Positions 16,519-24,918 of a stretch of 64,000 nucleotides of DNA are shown in pieces. The DNA comes from Pseudomonadota bacterium. Lineage in GTDB: Bacteria; Pseudomonadota; Alphaproteobacteria; Rhizobiales; Rhizobiaceae. A program made the position numbers and the translations under genes. Position 1 is the first letter of the stretch. Each line of letters starts with the position of its first letter. The notes under the pieces are model-generated. The model was not told the DNA's origin. It ran no database searches and saw only the letters and a list, made by a program, of their open reading frames with translations. The stretch covers positions 248,001 to 312,000 of the forward strand of contig JAEYDD010000026.1 of the NCBI GenBank assembly GCA_023404095.1, written 5' to 3'.

Positions 16519-17517
16519 TCAATTGACCAGGACGAGCTTTGCCGCATTCGCGTGCCCGCGATCGAGATCGGCGAACGCTGATGCGCCATCGGACATCTTC
16601 CGCGTCTCGACCCAGTTCAATGGGCCGAGACGTCCGGATGCAAGCAGGGCCACAGTCTCCCGAAAATCGATCGTGGAATAACAGTATGATCCGACGAAGG
16701 CGATCTCTGCGAGCGTCAGATGGCGAACGTCGACTCCGTCGGCGCCCGGCAACAGGCCCAGGTGTACGATGGCGCCGCCGCGCCGCGTCATGCGAAAGGC
16801 AGCCTCGCGCGTCGCCTGCGCGCCCACCGCATCGAATACGAGGTCCACGCCAGCGATGGCAGGTTCGTCCGCGCTGCCGGGCTCGTAGGTCACGATATTG
16901 CCGTTTGCAGAGCGCGCGGTCTCTTGCCTGTTCGCGTTAGGCTCGCCCAGAAGAACCTCCCGCGCTCCCTGGCACAAGGCCACAAGTGCCGTGGCAAGCC
17001 CAATGGCGCCTCCGCCCAGGACTGCGACGCGGCGCGCCGAAAGAGGTCTGTCTGACAGGCGCGCTGCGATCCGGACGGCGTGGTAGGCGACCGCGACCGG
17101 TTCGCTGAGTGCGGCGGTAACGAAGTCCATTTCATCCGGGATCGGCACCAGATTGGCTTCGCGTACCACCACCTTTTCGGCGAAGGCCCCCGCATGCGGA
17201 GGCAACCCGATATTGCGCTGTTCTTCGCAAAGCTGCGGCGTGCCCGAGATGCAGGCGTTGCAGCGGCCGCAGGTCAGCAATGGATTTACGGTGACGCGCG
17301 TGCCGGTCATCCGTCCTGTTTCCACCACGCCGGCAAATTCGTGCCCCATGATCATCGGCGGAACGCGCCGCGGGTCATAGCCATGATAGCCGTGCATGTC
17401 GGAACCGCAGATGCCGCAGGCGGCCACGCGCACCACCGCTTCACCCGGTCCGGGGCGTGGATCGTCGACCTCCCGGTACTCCATGTTTTCTTTGCCGAGA
17501 TAGACGAGCGCCTGCAT
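16519..17517 (-). CDS. zinc-dependent alcohol/polyol dehydrogenase (MDR family)
   Basis: 332-residue medium-chain dehydrogenase. Catalytic zinc region CGICGSDMHGYHG and GHEFAGVVE; structural zinc lobe with four cysteines C-x2-C-x2-C-x7-C in CGRCNACISGTPQLC; NAD-binding GGGAIG. This architecture is typical of sorbitol, threonine and related secondary-alcohol dehydrogenases. ATG 17517 was chosen over an ATG 13 codons upstream because GGAGGAGG sits just before it. First gene of an ADH-GntR-AKR group on the minus strand, divergent from the M24 peptidase. The physiological substrate is not known. Confidence 0.88.
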   Translation of the reverse strand: MQALVYLGKENMEYREVDDPRPGPGEAVVRVAACGICGSDMHGYHGYDPRRVPPMIMGHEFAGVVETGRMTGTRVTVNPLLTCGRCNACISGTPQLCEEQRNIGLPPHAGAFAEKVVVREANLVPIPDEMDFVTAALSEPVAVAYHAVRIAARLSDRPLSARRVAVLGGGAIGLATALVALCQGAREVLLGEPNANRQETARSANGNIVTYEPGSADEPAIAGVDLVFDAVGAQATREAAFRMTRRGGAIVHLGLLPGADGVDVRHLTLAEIAFVGSYCYSTIDFRETVALLASGRLGPLNWVETRKMSDGASAFADLDRGHANAAKLVLVN

Positions 17518-17593
17518 TCCTTCCTCCTCCACATGTTCATGTGCGCCGCGGCCCATGCCAACTGCACGCCCTTCGCCTCCAACGACGCGCCAA

Positions 17594-17620
17594 CTTGCAA
17601 GCTGAGGTACTGTATGTCAA
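17594..17620. promoter_or_regulatory. candidate operator/promoter between ADH and M24 peptidase genes
   Basis: The 206 bp divergent gap contains the palindrome CTTGCAAG (17594-17601), a short dyad TACTGTA (17608-17614) and a minus-strand TTGACA (17620-17615). No good -10 was found. It is the likely control region for both directions, probably bound by the GntR at 15697-16431. Confidence 0.25.
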
Positions 17621-17723
17621 CAATCCCGTGGGGTCGTCAGGGGGAGGGCATGCGGCCCATGGGCCTGTGACCGTGTTGTGAACGGGCCGAGACCGTTTGC
17701 GTGGTGCAGGAGGAGGATTTGGA

Positions 17724-18902
17724 ATGAAACCCGAAGATGGAGCTTCCGGTGTTGCCCCGTTCGATACCGACCTGCTCGATCGGTTGATGCAGGAGCGGGG
17801 TCTCGATCTGCTCCTTGTGACATCCAAGCACAATGTGCAGTACCTGCTGGGCGGCTACCGCTTCTTCATGTTCGATTACATGGATGCGACGGGACTGAGC
17901 CGCTACCTGCCCATCCTGATCTATCGACGTGGCCATCCTGCCCTCACCGGCTATATCGGCAACCCCAACGAGGCCTACGAACGGGATCTCGGCAGTCTCT
18001 GGCCCGTCCATCTCGATCTGCGCGCGCGCGGATCGGTGGATGCGATGCGTTATGCGATGGAATACATCATCGCCACCGGGATCGAGCCATCGTCCATCGG
18101 CGTGGAGGCCGGGTTCCTCCCGGCGGATGCGATGATTGCCCTGCAGGACGGCTTGCCCGGCGTGCGGCTTTTGGATTGCGTCGAAGTGCTGGAGGAATTG
18201 CGGGCGATCAAGTCGCCTGCGGAACTGGATTGTCTCAGGATTGCGTCAGAGGGGGTAGTCGATTCGATGCTGGCGACGTTCGCCCGTATCGAGCCCGGGC
18301 TTGCAAAGCGCGATATCGTCGAAATCCTGCGGCAGGAGGAGGTGCGGCGCGGACTCAACTTCGAATATTGCCTGATCACGGCGGGCAAAGATCTGAACCG
18401 GGCGCCCTCCGACCAACGGATCCGCGAGGGCGATATCCTGTCGCTCGATTCCGGCGGCAATTACCGTGGCTATATCGGCGATCTCTGTCGCATGGGGATA
18501 TTGGGGCAGCCCTCGCCGGCGCTGGAAGACGCACTTGCTGCGATCGAGGAGATACAGCAGCTTGCGCGACGGCCGATCCGGCAGGGCGCGATGGGCGCGG
18601 AGATCTTCGAGGCCGTTGCCGGGCGCGTGTCGCGCCCATGCGGTGGAAAGCTGAGTTTCGTGGCGCACGGCATGGGCCTGATTTCGCACGAGGCACCCCG
18701 CCTTCTCGACGACGGGCCGATTCCCTACCCGGCGGCGCACCGCAACCGGCCGCTGCGTGCGGGCATGGTCCTGTCCATCGAGACGACCCTGCAGCATCCG
18801 CATCTCGGCTTCATCAAGCTGGAGGACACAGTTGCCGTGACCGATGGCGGGTGCATCGGTTTCGGCGATGGCGCACGCGGCTGGAATTCGCTGGGGCGTT
18901 AG
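17724..18902 (+). CDS. M24-family metallopeptidase (Xaa-Pro/creatinase-like)
   Basis: 392-residue pita-bread enzyme. The five dinuclear-metal ligands are all visible: Asp in LSLDSGGNYRG, Asp in YIGDLCRMG, His in AHGMGLISHEAP, Glu in VLSIETTL and Glu in IKLEDTVAV. An N-terminal creatinase-type domain occupies about residues 1-160. The family cleaves Xaa-Pro peptides or hydrolyses small amidines and ureas such as creatine. ATG 17724 has AGGAGGAGG nine bases upstream. It is monocistronic and divergent from the ADH operon, so the substrate may be an amide-linked catabolite and not a peptide (inference). Confidence 0.85.
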   Translation: MKPEDGASGVAPFDTDLLDRLMQERGLDLLLVTSKHNVQYLLGGYRFFMFDYMDATGLSRYLPILIYRRGHPALTGYIGNPNEAYERDLGSLWPVHLDLRARGSVDAMRYAMEYIIATGIEPSSIGVEAGFLPADAMIALQDGLPGVRLLDCVEVLEELRAIKSPAELDCLRIASEGVVDSMLATFARIEPGLAKRDIVEILRQEEVRRGLNFEYCLITAGKDLNRAPSDQRIREGDILSLDSGGNYRGYIGDLCRMGILGQPSPALEDALAAIEEIQQLARRPIRQGAMGAEIFEAVAGRVSRPCGGKLSFVAHGMGLISHEAPRLLDDGPIPYPAAHRNRPLRAGMVLSIETTLQHPHLGFIKLEDTVAVTDGGCIGFGDGARGWNSLGR

Positions 18903-18918
18903 GGGGCGAGTGCCGGCC

Positions 18919-19641
18919 TCAGTCGGGGAGGGGACCGATATGGTCGAACGAGGCGTTGCGCGTCGCCTTGCCTGATCGTCCGGTCGCGCCAGGCAAGGCG
19001 ATCGGCTCCAGGCTGTAGCGCTTGGCCATCATGAGGATATGCGTCCCGAGTGCTTCCATGGCGCCGTTCATGTCGTTTTCCTTGAGCATCGACAGGATCG
19101 TGAAATGCTCTTCACTCGCCTGCCGGCGTGTCGGCAACGTCGATCGATGCGATCTCAACGCGCCCACTTTGGCGGCCACGAGCCGGTAGGCGTTGATGAG
19201 GTAGGGGTTTCCGCAATTCTCGATCGCAACGCTGTGGAAGCGGGTGTCGGCGCTGGAGCTGCGAAGATTGTCCTCGGCGAGGATTGCCTCCCTCATCTCC
19301 TCTGCCGCGGCCGTCATCGCTGCAAGCGTTTCGCTACGCTTTCTCTGCATGGCCAGGCGCATTGCCTCAAGCTCGATCATTCGGCGGAATTCGCAGAGGT
19401 TTTCCGTATCCTCCCGGCTTGGAATGAACACGAAACTGCCCCGCTGCGGCCGAATGTCGATCAAGCCCTCCTGCTCGAGCGCCGTGAACGCTTCTCGCAC
19501 CGGACTGCGGCTTACGCCGAGTATCGTTGCCAGCTTGTCCTCGGAGAGCGCGTCGCCAAGCTCCAGTTCTCCGTCGAGAATGGCGCTACGCAGGCGTTCC
19601 GTGACGCGGGCGGTCAATGAACCACGTGTTCTACGATCCAC
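18919..19641 (-). CDS. GntR-family (FCD) transcriptional regulator
   Basis: 240-residue regulator with winged HTH (SLTARVTERLRSAILDGEL, SEDKLATILGVSRSPVREAF) and FCD domain (ADTRFHSVAIENCGNPYL). Start chosen at GTG 19641, with GGGGAGG nine bases upstream; the longer frame upstream of it is low-complexity and unlike the family. It is a close relative in layout of the GntR at 15.7 kb. Last gene of an SDR-TIM barrel-GntR operon; probable target is the shared operator region at 21.4 kb. Ligand unknown. Confidence 0.85.
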   Translation of the reverse strand: MDRRTRGSLTARVTERLRSAILDGELELGDALSEDKLATILGVSRSPVREAFTALEQEGLIDIRPQRGSFVFIPSREDTENLCEFRRMIELEAMRLAMQRKRSETLAAMTAAAEEMREAILAEDNLRSSSADTRFHSVAIENCGNPYLINAYRLVAAKVGALRSHRSTLPTRRQASEEHFTILSMLKENDMNGAMEALGTHILMMAKRYSLEPIALPGATGRSGKATRNASFDHIGPLPD

Positions 19642-19777
19642 TTCGCGATGCCTCCCCGACCTGTCGCGTGCACACTCATCCAATTCATCCGAACCATCAT
19701 CCAGGAACGGACCATCCTGTCGTCGTTGCGGCCGCGGTGGACGTCCATCCCGGGCGGTCGTCCTCCTCAGCCGATGC

Positions 19778-20602
19778 TCATGATCGGCCCGGCAGTGCGT
19801 CGAGAAACGCGCGCGTGGCAGCCATGCCCCTGCGTGCCCTCTCCAGAAAGTCGAGTTCCGAATCGCCTTTGTGCGGCGTTTCCACGCTGATGGCAATGCT
19901 TGCCGGAAGCAGCGCCATCAATTCCTCAAGCCATAATCCGCCGTCGCCCGGCAGCATCCGCGCACTGCGCGCTTCTGCGATGCAGGCCGCATTGTCGGCG
20001 GGTTGGTCGGCCGGTGCGTCGCAAAGCTGGAGGTAGAGGACGAGATCCTGGGGCAGGGCGGCGACGGCGGCGGGGTTGCCGCCGGAGCGCGACAAATGCA
20101 GGGTATCGAGCAGGATGCCGACATTGCCGCGGTCCGAAGCCAAGGCCAGTTTTGCCGCATCCTCGATGGTTGCCGCATTGCGCCAGCGCATGAACTCGAT
20201 GGCCATCTTCATCCCTTGATCGGCCGCTGCATCGGCGATCCGCGCCAGATTGTCTGCCGCGCGCGCGAGCTCCGGATCCTCGCAGGTGATCTGCATGATC
20301 GGCATGCCGAATTCGCCGGCGGTCTCGATAACGGGCAGCCACGCCTCCACGTCCGTGTCCGGCAGCAAGGTGAAAACTTCGCCGTCGAGGAACGAGATGC
20401 CGAGATCGGCTGCGACGTTGCGTATCTCGCGGATCAAGGGCCGATCACCGACGATCGGGTGCGCAAGCGACAGGCCGTGCGGGGCGATGAGCCGGAGCCC
20501 CGCGGCGTCATAGCCTGCGGCGGCGGCGCATTTTACGTGTTCGACCGGCGGGCACCCCTGAACGGTCAGGAACGCCAGGGAAAGCAGGTGTTGTCCGTGC
20601 AT
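19778..20602 (-). CDS. TIM-barrel sugar isomerase/epimerase family protein
   Basis: 274-residue AP-endonuclease-2-type TIM barrel. Candidate metal ligands: Glu in MAIEFMRW, Asp and His in ILLDTLHLSR, Glu in ISVETPHKGD. It is clearly paralogous to the protein at 26408-27235, sharing the LSL.FLT start, the AAxAGYDxxGLR segment, the D-x-LHxSRS loop and the GDG-L-LxxLP ending. Lies 9 bp after the SDR gene. Families with this fold include epimerases, cyclitol dehydratases and 3-dehydroshikimate dehydratases; which applies here cannot be decided by eye. Confidence 0.82.
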   Translation of the reverse strand: MHGQHLLSLAFLTVQGCPPVEHVKCAAAAGYDAAGLRLIAPHGLSLAHPIVGDRPLIREIRNVAADLGISFLDGEVFTLLPDTDVEAWLPVIETAGEFGMPIMQITCEDPELARAADNLARIADAAADQGMKMAIEFMRWRNAATIEDAAKLALASDRGNVGILLDTLHLSRSGGNPAAVAALPQDLVLYLQLCDAPADQPADNAACIAEARSARMLPGDGGLWLEELMALLPASIAISVETPHKGDSELDFLERARRGMAATRAFLDALPGRS

Positions 20603-20611
20603 CGGTCCGCC

Positions 20612-21352
20612 TCAGTAGGTCGCACGGCCGCCGGAAACGTCGAAAACGGCGCCGGTGGAGAACGAGCATTCTTCGGAAGTGAGCCAGCACACGAGTGCGG
20701 CCACTTCTTCTGCGCGGCCGAGTCGCCCGACGGGAATCTTGGATGTGACGTACGCCTTGAATTCGGGGGTCAGCTGTTCGAGCATCTCCGTCTCGATCGC
20801 AGCCGGTGTCACGCAGTTCACGCGAATAGAGGTGGTCGCCAGCTCCTTGCCGATCGATTTGGTCAGGCCGATCACGCCCGCCTTCGAGGCTGAATAGGCC
20901 ACCGCATTCGGGTTGCCTTCCTTGCCTGCGATCGAGGCCATGTTGACGATGCGTCCGTATCCGGTCTTCAGCATTTCCCGGACGGCGGCCTGGCAGCAGT
21001 GGAAAACCGCGTCGAGGTTTAGCGACATGACGAAGCGCCAGCCGTCGAGAGGGTATTCGGCGAATTCCCTGAGCGGCCCGTTATGGCCGGCGCATGTAAC
21101 CAGAATGCCGAGCGGCCCGAGATCGCTCACGACCCGTGCGGTTGCCTCGGACACAGCGTCCGGGTCGGTCACGTCGACCTCGTAGCCCTTCGCATTGGGA
21201 AGCTTTGCTGCGGCCGCCTTCGCACGCTCGCCGTTGATGTCCCAGATCGCGACCTTGTGACCCTGGGCTGCCAGCCGCTCGGCGATGGGATATCCCAGGC
21301 CGCCCGCGCCTCCGGTGATGATAGCAACCCGTGAGGTTTCGCTCTGCTGCAT
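20612..21352 (-). CDS. short-chain dehydrogenase/reductase
   Basis: 246-residue classical SDR. NAD(P)-binding TGGAGGLG near residue 13, a CAGHN variant of the NNAG motif, catalytic Ser in VNMASIAGKEG and Tyr/Lys in YSASKAG; the C-terminus is SFSTGAVFDVSGG. An Asp after beta-2 (IWDINGERA) favours NAD(H). First gene of the minus-strand SDR-TIM barrel-GntR operon. Substrate probably a polyol or hydroxy-acid, judging from the neighbours (inference). Confidence 0.88.
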   Translation of the reverse strand: MQQSETSRVAIITGGAGGLGYPIAERLAAQGHKVAIWDINGERAKAAAAKLPNAKGYEVDVTDPDAVSEATARVVSDLGPLGILVTCAGHNGPLREFAEYPLDGWRFVMSLNLDAVFHCCQAAVREMLKTGYGRIVNMASIAGKEGNPNAVAYSASKAGVIGLTKSIGKELATTSIRVNCVTPAAIETEMLEQLTPEFKAYVTSKIPVGRLGRAEEVAALVCWLTSEECSFSTGAVFDVSGGRATY

Positions 21353-21397
21353 CCGTTTCTCCTCCCGTCATCGCTCGCGTATCGAAAACTCGCGGCT

Positions 21398-21461
21398 TGA
21401 CAATTGCAACATACTAACATTCTAGTAGTCTACATGATGCGGAAGCGGCCTGATTGTCAAG
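21398..21461. promoter_or_regulatory. overlapping divergent promoters with central operator
   Basis: Plus strand: TTGACA (21398-21403), 18 bp, TCTAGT (21422-21427), driving 21508. Minus strand: TTGACA (21461-21456) facing the SDR gene, with only weak -10 candidates. Between them a dyad TACTA-N6-TAGTA (21413-21428) overlaps the plus -10, so one regulator could control both directions. The GntR at 18919-19641 is the obvious candidate. Confidence 0.5.
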
Positions 21462-21507
21462 TTGGTCGATCAAGCCGAGCCGGTTGGAGGACTGGGAGGA
21501 GAATGAA

Positions 21508-22206
21508 ATGGCAATGAAGGGGGCTGCCTTTCTGGCCATCTGGCACGATATTGCCGAAGGCGAGCATGGCGAATACATCGAGTGGCACACGCGCGAGCAT
21601 ATGCCCGAGCGGCTTTCGATACCCGGCTTCCGGACGGGAAAGCGCCTGCACGACCCCCGGGCCGGCCGCCACGTCTACGGCACCATCTATGCCGCCGATA
21701 CAGTCGAAGTGTTCCGGTCGGTGGACTATCTTGAGCGATTGAACAATCCCACGCCATGGACGGCCGCGGTGGCGCCGAGCTTCCAGAATTTTCTGCGCGT
21801 CGCCTGTGAGCGCATCGCTGAGGCGGGCCGGGGGGACGGTGGCAGCATGGCGACGATCCGTTTCGACCTGAGCAATGCGGATGCTCGCGCGGCGATCGAG
21901 GGGGAGGCGCAGGCCCTGGCCGATGCGATCCTGGCCCTTCCCGGCATCTGCTGCGTGCATGTGGGGCTCGCCCGCAGCGAAGTTTCCGGGGTGCGTACTC
22001 GCGAGACGGAACTTCGCAGTGCCATGTCCGAACGGGAGTTCGATGTCGTCATTCTCGCCGAGGGGGCTTCGCGAGCCGGTCTGGAGGGCGCGATCCCGGG
22101 GATCGAAGGCCTGGCCGCGGCGACCGGACTGCTGGTCGCGCCGGTCACGTCGATTTATGAAGCTGCCTATACGCTGACCGACGACGACATGCGGGTGAAG
22201 CCATGA
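21508..22206 (+). CDS. conserved protein with EthD-like/dimeric alpha-beta barrel fold
   Basis: 232-residue protein. The N-terminal half (FLAIWHDIAEG, YIEWHTREHMPERLSIPGF) has the HTxEHMPER-PGF pattern of EthD/dimeric alpha-beta barrel proteins that act on small hydrophobic or phenolic catabolites. The C-terminal half looks like a degenerate second ferredoxin-like repeat. ATG 21508 is preferred (GGAGG six bases upstream) over an earlier in-frame start. It overlaps the epimerase gene by four bases. No catalytic residues can be assigned and the function is unknown; it belongs with the catabolic genes around it. Confidence 0.65.
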   Translation: MAMKGAAFLAIWHDIAEGEHGEYIEWHTREHMPERLSIPGFRTGKRLHDPRAGRHVYGTIYAADTVEVFRSVDYLERLNNPTPWTAAVAPSFQNFLRVACERIAEAGRGDGGSMATIRFDLSNADARAAIEGEAQALADAILALPGICCVHVGLARSEVSGVRTRETELRSAMSEREFDVVILAEGASRAGLEGAIPGIEGLAAATGLLVAPVTSIYEAAYTLTDDDMRVKP

Positions 22207-23108
22207 AGCCCGTGCTGATCACCGGCGGCGGCGGCTTCCTCGGCGGCTGGATCGTCCGGGCGCTCGCGCAGTCGGGCCATCCGGCGCGGATATTCGACCG
22301 CTCTTCCGACCGGCGCGTGCTGCGGGAAATCGCCGGTGCCGAAGCGGACCGGGTCGCGTGGGTCGAAGGCGACGTCACGGATGCGGCCGCCGTCAGTGAA
22401 GCGGCGCGCGGCTGCTCTTCCATCATACATCTGGCCGCATTGCTGACGCCGGCCTGCAAGGCCGATCCGACGCGTGGCGCAACGGTCAACGTCATCGGCA
22501 CGCTGAACGTCTTCGAAGCGGCGAAGGCTCACGGAATTGCGCGCGTCGCCTATGCAAGCAGTGCTGCAGTATTCGGCCCGGACGATGGGGCCAATCCGTT
22601 GCCTGTCACGCTCTACGGCGCCTTCAAACTGGCATGCGAGGGGGTGGCCCGCGCCTACTGGCTGGACGAGGGGATCGCAAGCGTCGGGCTGCGTCCGACG
22701 GTCGTCTACGGTCCCGGACGCGAGGTCGGCCTGACCGCAGGCCCGACCATCGCCTGCCGCGAGGCGGTTGCCGGTCGGTCCTACACGATCGGCTATTCCG
22801 GAAGGCAGGATCTGGTCTTCGTCGCCGATGTCGCCGCGGCCTTTTCTGCAGCCGCCACGAGGCCATTCGACGGGGCGCATGCCTTCTCACTCATAGGGGG
22901 CACCGCAGACGTTTCCGAGGTCATCGAGGCGATCCGCAGCGAGATCCCCTCTGCTTCCATCGACTTCGTCGGTCCGAAGGTTCCCATGGCTGCCGAGATC
23001 GCCGAGACGCCCTACGACGGTCTTCTCGGGCGAATGCCGCGGACGTCGTTGCAGGACGGCATTGCGCGGACGGTCGAACACTATCGCGCGCTGTCGGAGG
23101 CCGCGTGA
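22203..23108 (+). CDS. NAD-dependent epimerase/dehydratase (extended SDR)
   Basis: 301-residue extended SDR. NAD-binding TGGGGFLGGW near the N-terminus, catalytic Ser in YASSAAVFGPDDG and Tyr/Lys in LYGAFKLACE. Such enzymes oxidise or epimerise sugars, often as nucleotide or free acid forms. Here it is coupled (ATGA) to the EthD-like gene in a catabolic neighbourhood, so a role in sugar or lactone catabolism is likelier than in glycan synthesis. Its last 28 bases overlap the 3' end of the convergent tetR gene. Confidence 0.85.
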   Translation: MKPVLITGGGGFLGGWIVRALAQSGHPARIFDRSSDRRVLREIAGAEADRVAWVEGDVTDAAAVSEAARGCSSIIHLAALLTPACKADPTRGATVNVIGTLNVFEAAKAHGIARVAYASSAAVFGPDDGANPLPVTLYGAFKLACEGVARAYWLDEGIASVGLRPTVVYGPGREVGLTAGPTIACREAVAGRSYTIGYSGRQDLVFVADVAAAFSAAATRPFDGAHAFSLIGGTADVSEVIEAIRSEIPSASIDFVGPKVPMAAEIAETPYDGLLGRMPRTSLQDGIARTVEHYRALSEAA

Positions 23109-23818
23109 TGTCCATCCGACCGGACGAACCGCAGAATCATATCGGTCATCGTTTCGAGGCGCTTTGCTATGGCTTCGTCGGTCGTGAGGTCACGGCCGAA
23201 CAGGACCGCAAGCGTGTGCTGGTTGGAGATGTAGGTAAAGCCGAGCGCAGAAATCGAGATGTAAAGGTCGAGCGGATCGATGCCCTCGCGGAAAATGCCT
23301 TCCGCGACGCCCCGGTCGAGGATCGCCTTGATCCTGTCGAGGATCGACCGGTTGAGCGCGGCCATGTCTCCGGCCGCCCGAAGATGGACGGCGCGATGGA
23401 GGTTTTCGGTGTTGATCATGCGCACGAAGGCGGGATTGTCGACATAATAGCGGAAGGTGAAGGCGACGAGCGTGCGGATGGCCGTTTCCGGGGCCGAAAG
23501 GTCGAGTTCCAGTTCGTTCTCCGCTCCGCGGATGCCGGCATAGATATCCTGCAGCGCGGCCAGGTAGAGGTCGTCCTTGTTCCCGAAGTAATGGTAGAGC
23601 ATGGCCTTGTTGGTGTTGGCGCGCTCGGCGATCCTGTCGACCCGCGCGCCCCCTATGCCATAGGTGGAAAACTCGACGATGGCCGAATCGAGCAGCGCGC
23701 TCCGGCGACGCTTCGGCGCACGCTCGCCGCTGCCCGGTGTGCCCGTACCGTTTTGACTGTCGTCGCTCGCCATCGTCGCCATTCCCCACGTCGGCTGGTT
23801 CTGTCCACTGTTGTTCAT
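23081..23818 (-). CDS. TetR/AcrR-family repressor
   Basis: About 245-residue TetR-type regulator. The DNA-binding domain (RRSALLDSAIVEFSTYGIGGARVDRIAERANTNKAMLYHYFGNKD region, shown here by location) lies about residues 37-85, with the typical MLYHYFGNKDDLY ending. A helical ligand domain follows. Starts at 23818, 23782 and 23773 are all possible; the predicted transcription start near 23849 excludes longer ones. Divergent from the binding-protein/AroQ-like operon, with a palindromic operator in between that overlaps both promoters, so autorepression plus operon repression is likely. Confidence 0.87.
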   Translation of the reverse strand: MNNSGQNQPTWGMATMASDDSQNGTGTPGSGERAPKRRRSALLDSAIVEFSTYGIGGARVDRIAERANTNKAMLYHYFGNKDDLYLAALQDIYAGIRGAENELELDLSAPETAIRTLVAFTFRYYVDNPAFVRMINTENLHRAVHLRAAGDMAALNRSILDRIKAILDRGVAEGIFREGIDPLDLYISISALGFTYISNQHTLAVLFGRDLTTDEAIAKRLETMTDMILRFVRSDGHHAASDSAR

Positions 23819-23855
23819 AGCGCCAATCAGGGCGGCATGAACCATCTGTCGACGA

Positions 23856-23899
23856 CTTATAGAGCATTAATTGACATCAACCAACTGGTTGGTTAATTG
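23856..23899. promoter_or_regulatory. TetR operator embedded in two divergent promoters
   Basis: Palindrome AACCAAC-TG-GTTGGTT (23879-23894). For the plus strand, TTGACA (23871-23876) with TAATTG (23894-23899) at 17 bp places the operator inside the spacer. For the minus strand, TTGGTT (23884-23879), which is one operator arm, is followed at 17 bp by TATAAG (23861-23856). A repressor bound here would block both the transport operon and its own gene. Confidence 0.68.
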
Positions 23900-24000
23900 T
23901 AATCGAGTTGTTTGGAATGGACTGGCGATGGTGGAGTTGTCGTCCTTTCAGAGGCTTGATCGGAGGAAGTGAATTAGGTCAGCAACCCAGCGGAGGAGTT

Positions 24001-24828
24001 ATGGGTATGTTTTCAGTTCGTGCAGCAGCTTTCGCCTTGATGGCGGGTTTGGGTCTCGCAGGCATCTCGTCTACGGCGAATGCTCAGACCCTGGAGAACA
24101 TCAAGGAAGCGGGCGTCGTGCGCATCGGCGTCATGGGCGAACAGGCGCCCTGGGGGTCCATCGATGCGAGTGGCCAGAATATCGGCTACGACGTCGATGT
24201 CGGGCGCCTGATCGGTGAAGAACTCGGGGTCAAGGTGGAGTTCGTGCCGAACGCGGTCGCCGCGCGTATTCCGAACCTGGTGACCGGGAAGGTCGATCTT
24301 CAGATGGCCGTGATGGGCATGTATCCCGATCGCGCCAAGGTGGTGCAGTTCTCCAAGCCCTATGCCGGCCTGAAGATCATTCTTCTGTCGAGCAAGAAGA
24401 ACAAGATCGAGACGATCGAGGACGCCCGCAATCTGCAAATCGGCGTGCCGCGCGGCGCCGCCCAGGACAAGGCGATCACCACGCTTCTCGGCGACGTTCC
24501 CAATATCCGCCGCTTCGACGACGACAGTTCGACGATGCAGGCGCTGGTCTCTGGGCAGGTCGATGCAATCGGCGGCAACACCACCTACAAGATCAACCTC
24601 GACAAGGCCGCCCCGGGCAACGACTTCGAGCAGAAGCTGGTGTTCAACGAGCAGTGGATGGGTATCTGCTCGAAGCTTGGCGACAAGGAAATGAATGAAT
24701 GGCTGAACAGCTTCATCGACAAGATCAAGGCCGATGGCCGGCTGGAAGCCATCAATAAGAAGTATCTCGACGCGTCTATGCCGCAGTTCCCCGAGAAACT
24801 CGAAGGCGTACCCTTCACGGTGCAGTAA
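24001..24828 (+). CDS. polar amino-acid-family ABC substrate-binding protein
   Basis: 275-residue periplasmic protein of the SBP_bac_3 family (glutamine/histidine/opine type). Sec signal peptide to about residue 29 (cleavage after ANA), then VVRIGVMGEQAPWGSID, a DVDVGRLIGEELG segment, DLQMAVMGMYPDRAKVVQFS and a C-terminal INKKYLD. GGAGGAG precedes the ATG. It heads an operon that continues through four enzymes and then its own permeases and ATPase. Despite the family name, the neighbours suggest a non-amino-acid ligand such as a polar cyclic acid (inference). Confidence 0.87.
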   Translation: MGMFSVRAAAFALMAGLGLAGISSTANAQTLENIKEAGVVRIGVMGEQAPWGSIDASGQNIGYDVDVGRLIGEELGVKVEFVPNAVAARIPNLVTGKVDLQMAVMGMYPDRAKVVQFSKPYAGLKIILLSSKKNKIETIEDARNLQIGVPRGAAQDKAITTLLGDVPNIRRFDDDSSTMQALVSGQVDAIGGNTTYKINLDKAAPGNDFEQKLVFNEQWMGICSKLGDKEMNEWLNSFIDKIKADGRLEAINKKYLDASMPQFPEKLEGVPFTVQ

Positions 24829-24867
24829 GCGCGAAGCGCCCACCCACATCGCACAAAGGAATAGGCG

Positions 24868-24886
24868 CGGCCGCACATTGCGGCCG
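24868..24886 (+). terminator. attenuating hairpin after the binding-protein gene
   Basis: CGGCCGC (24868-24874), loop ACATT, GCGGCCG (24880-24886): a perfect seven-pair stem in the 90 bp gap before the TTG-initiated AroQ-like gene. It has no T-run, so it more likely stabilises or attenuates the message than ends it. Confidence 0.45.
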
Positions 24887-24918
24887 ACGCTCCACCATTG
24901 CCCTTGGGAGGAAAGGCA

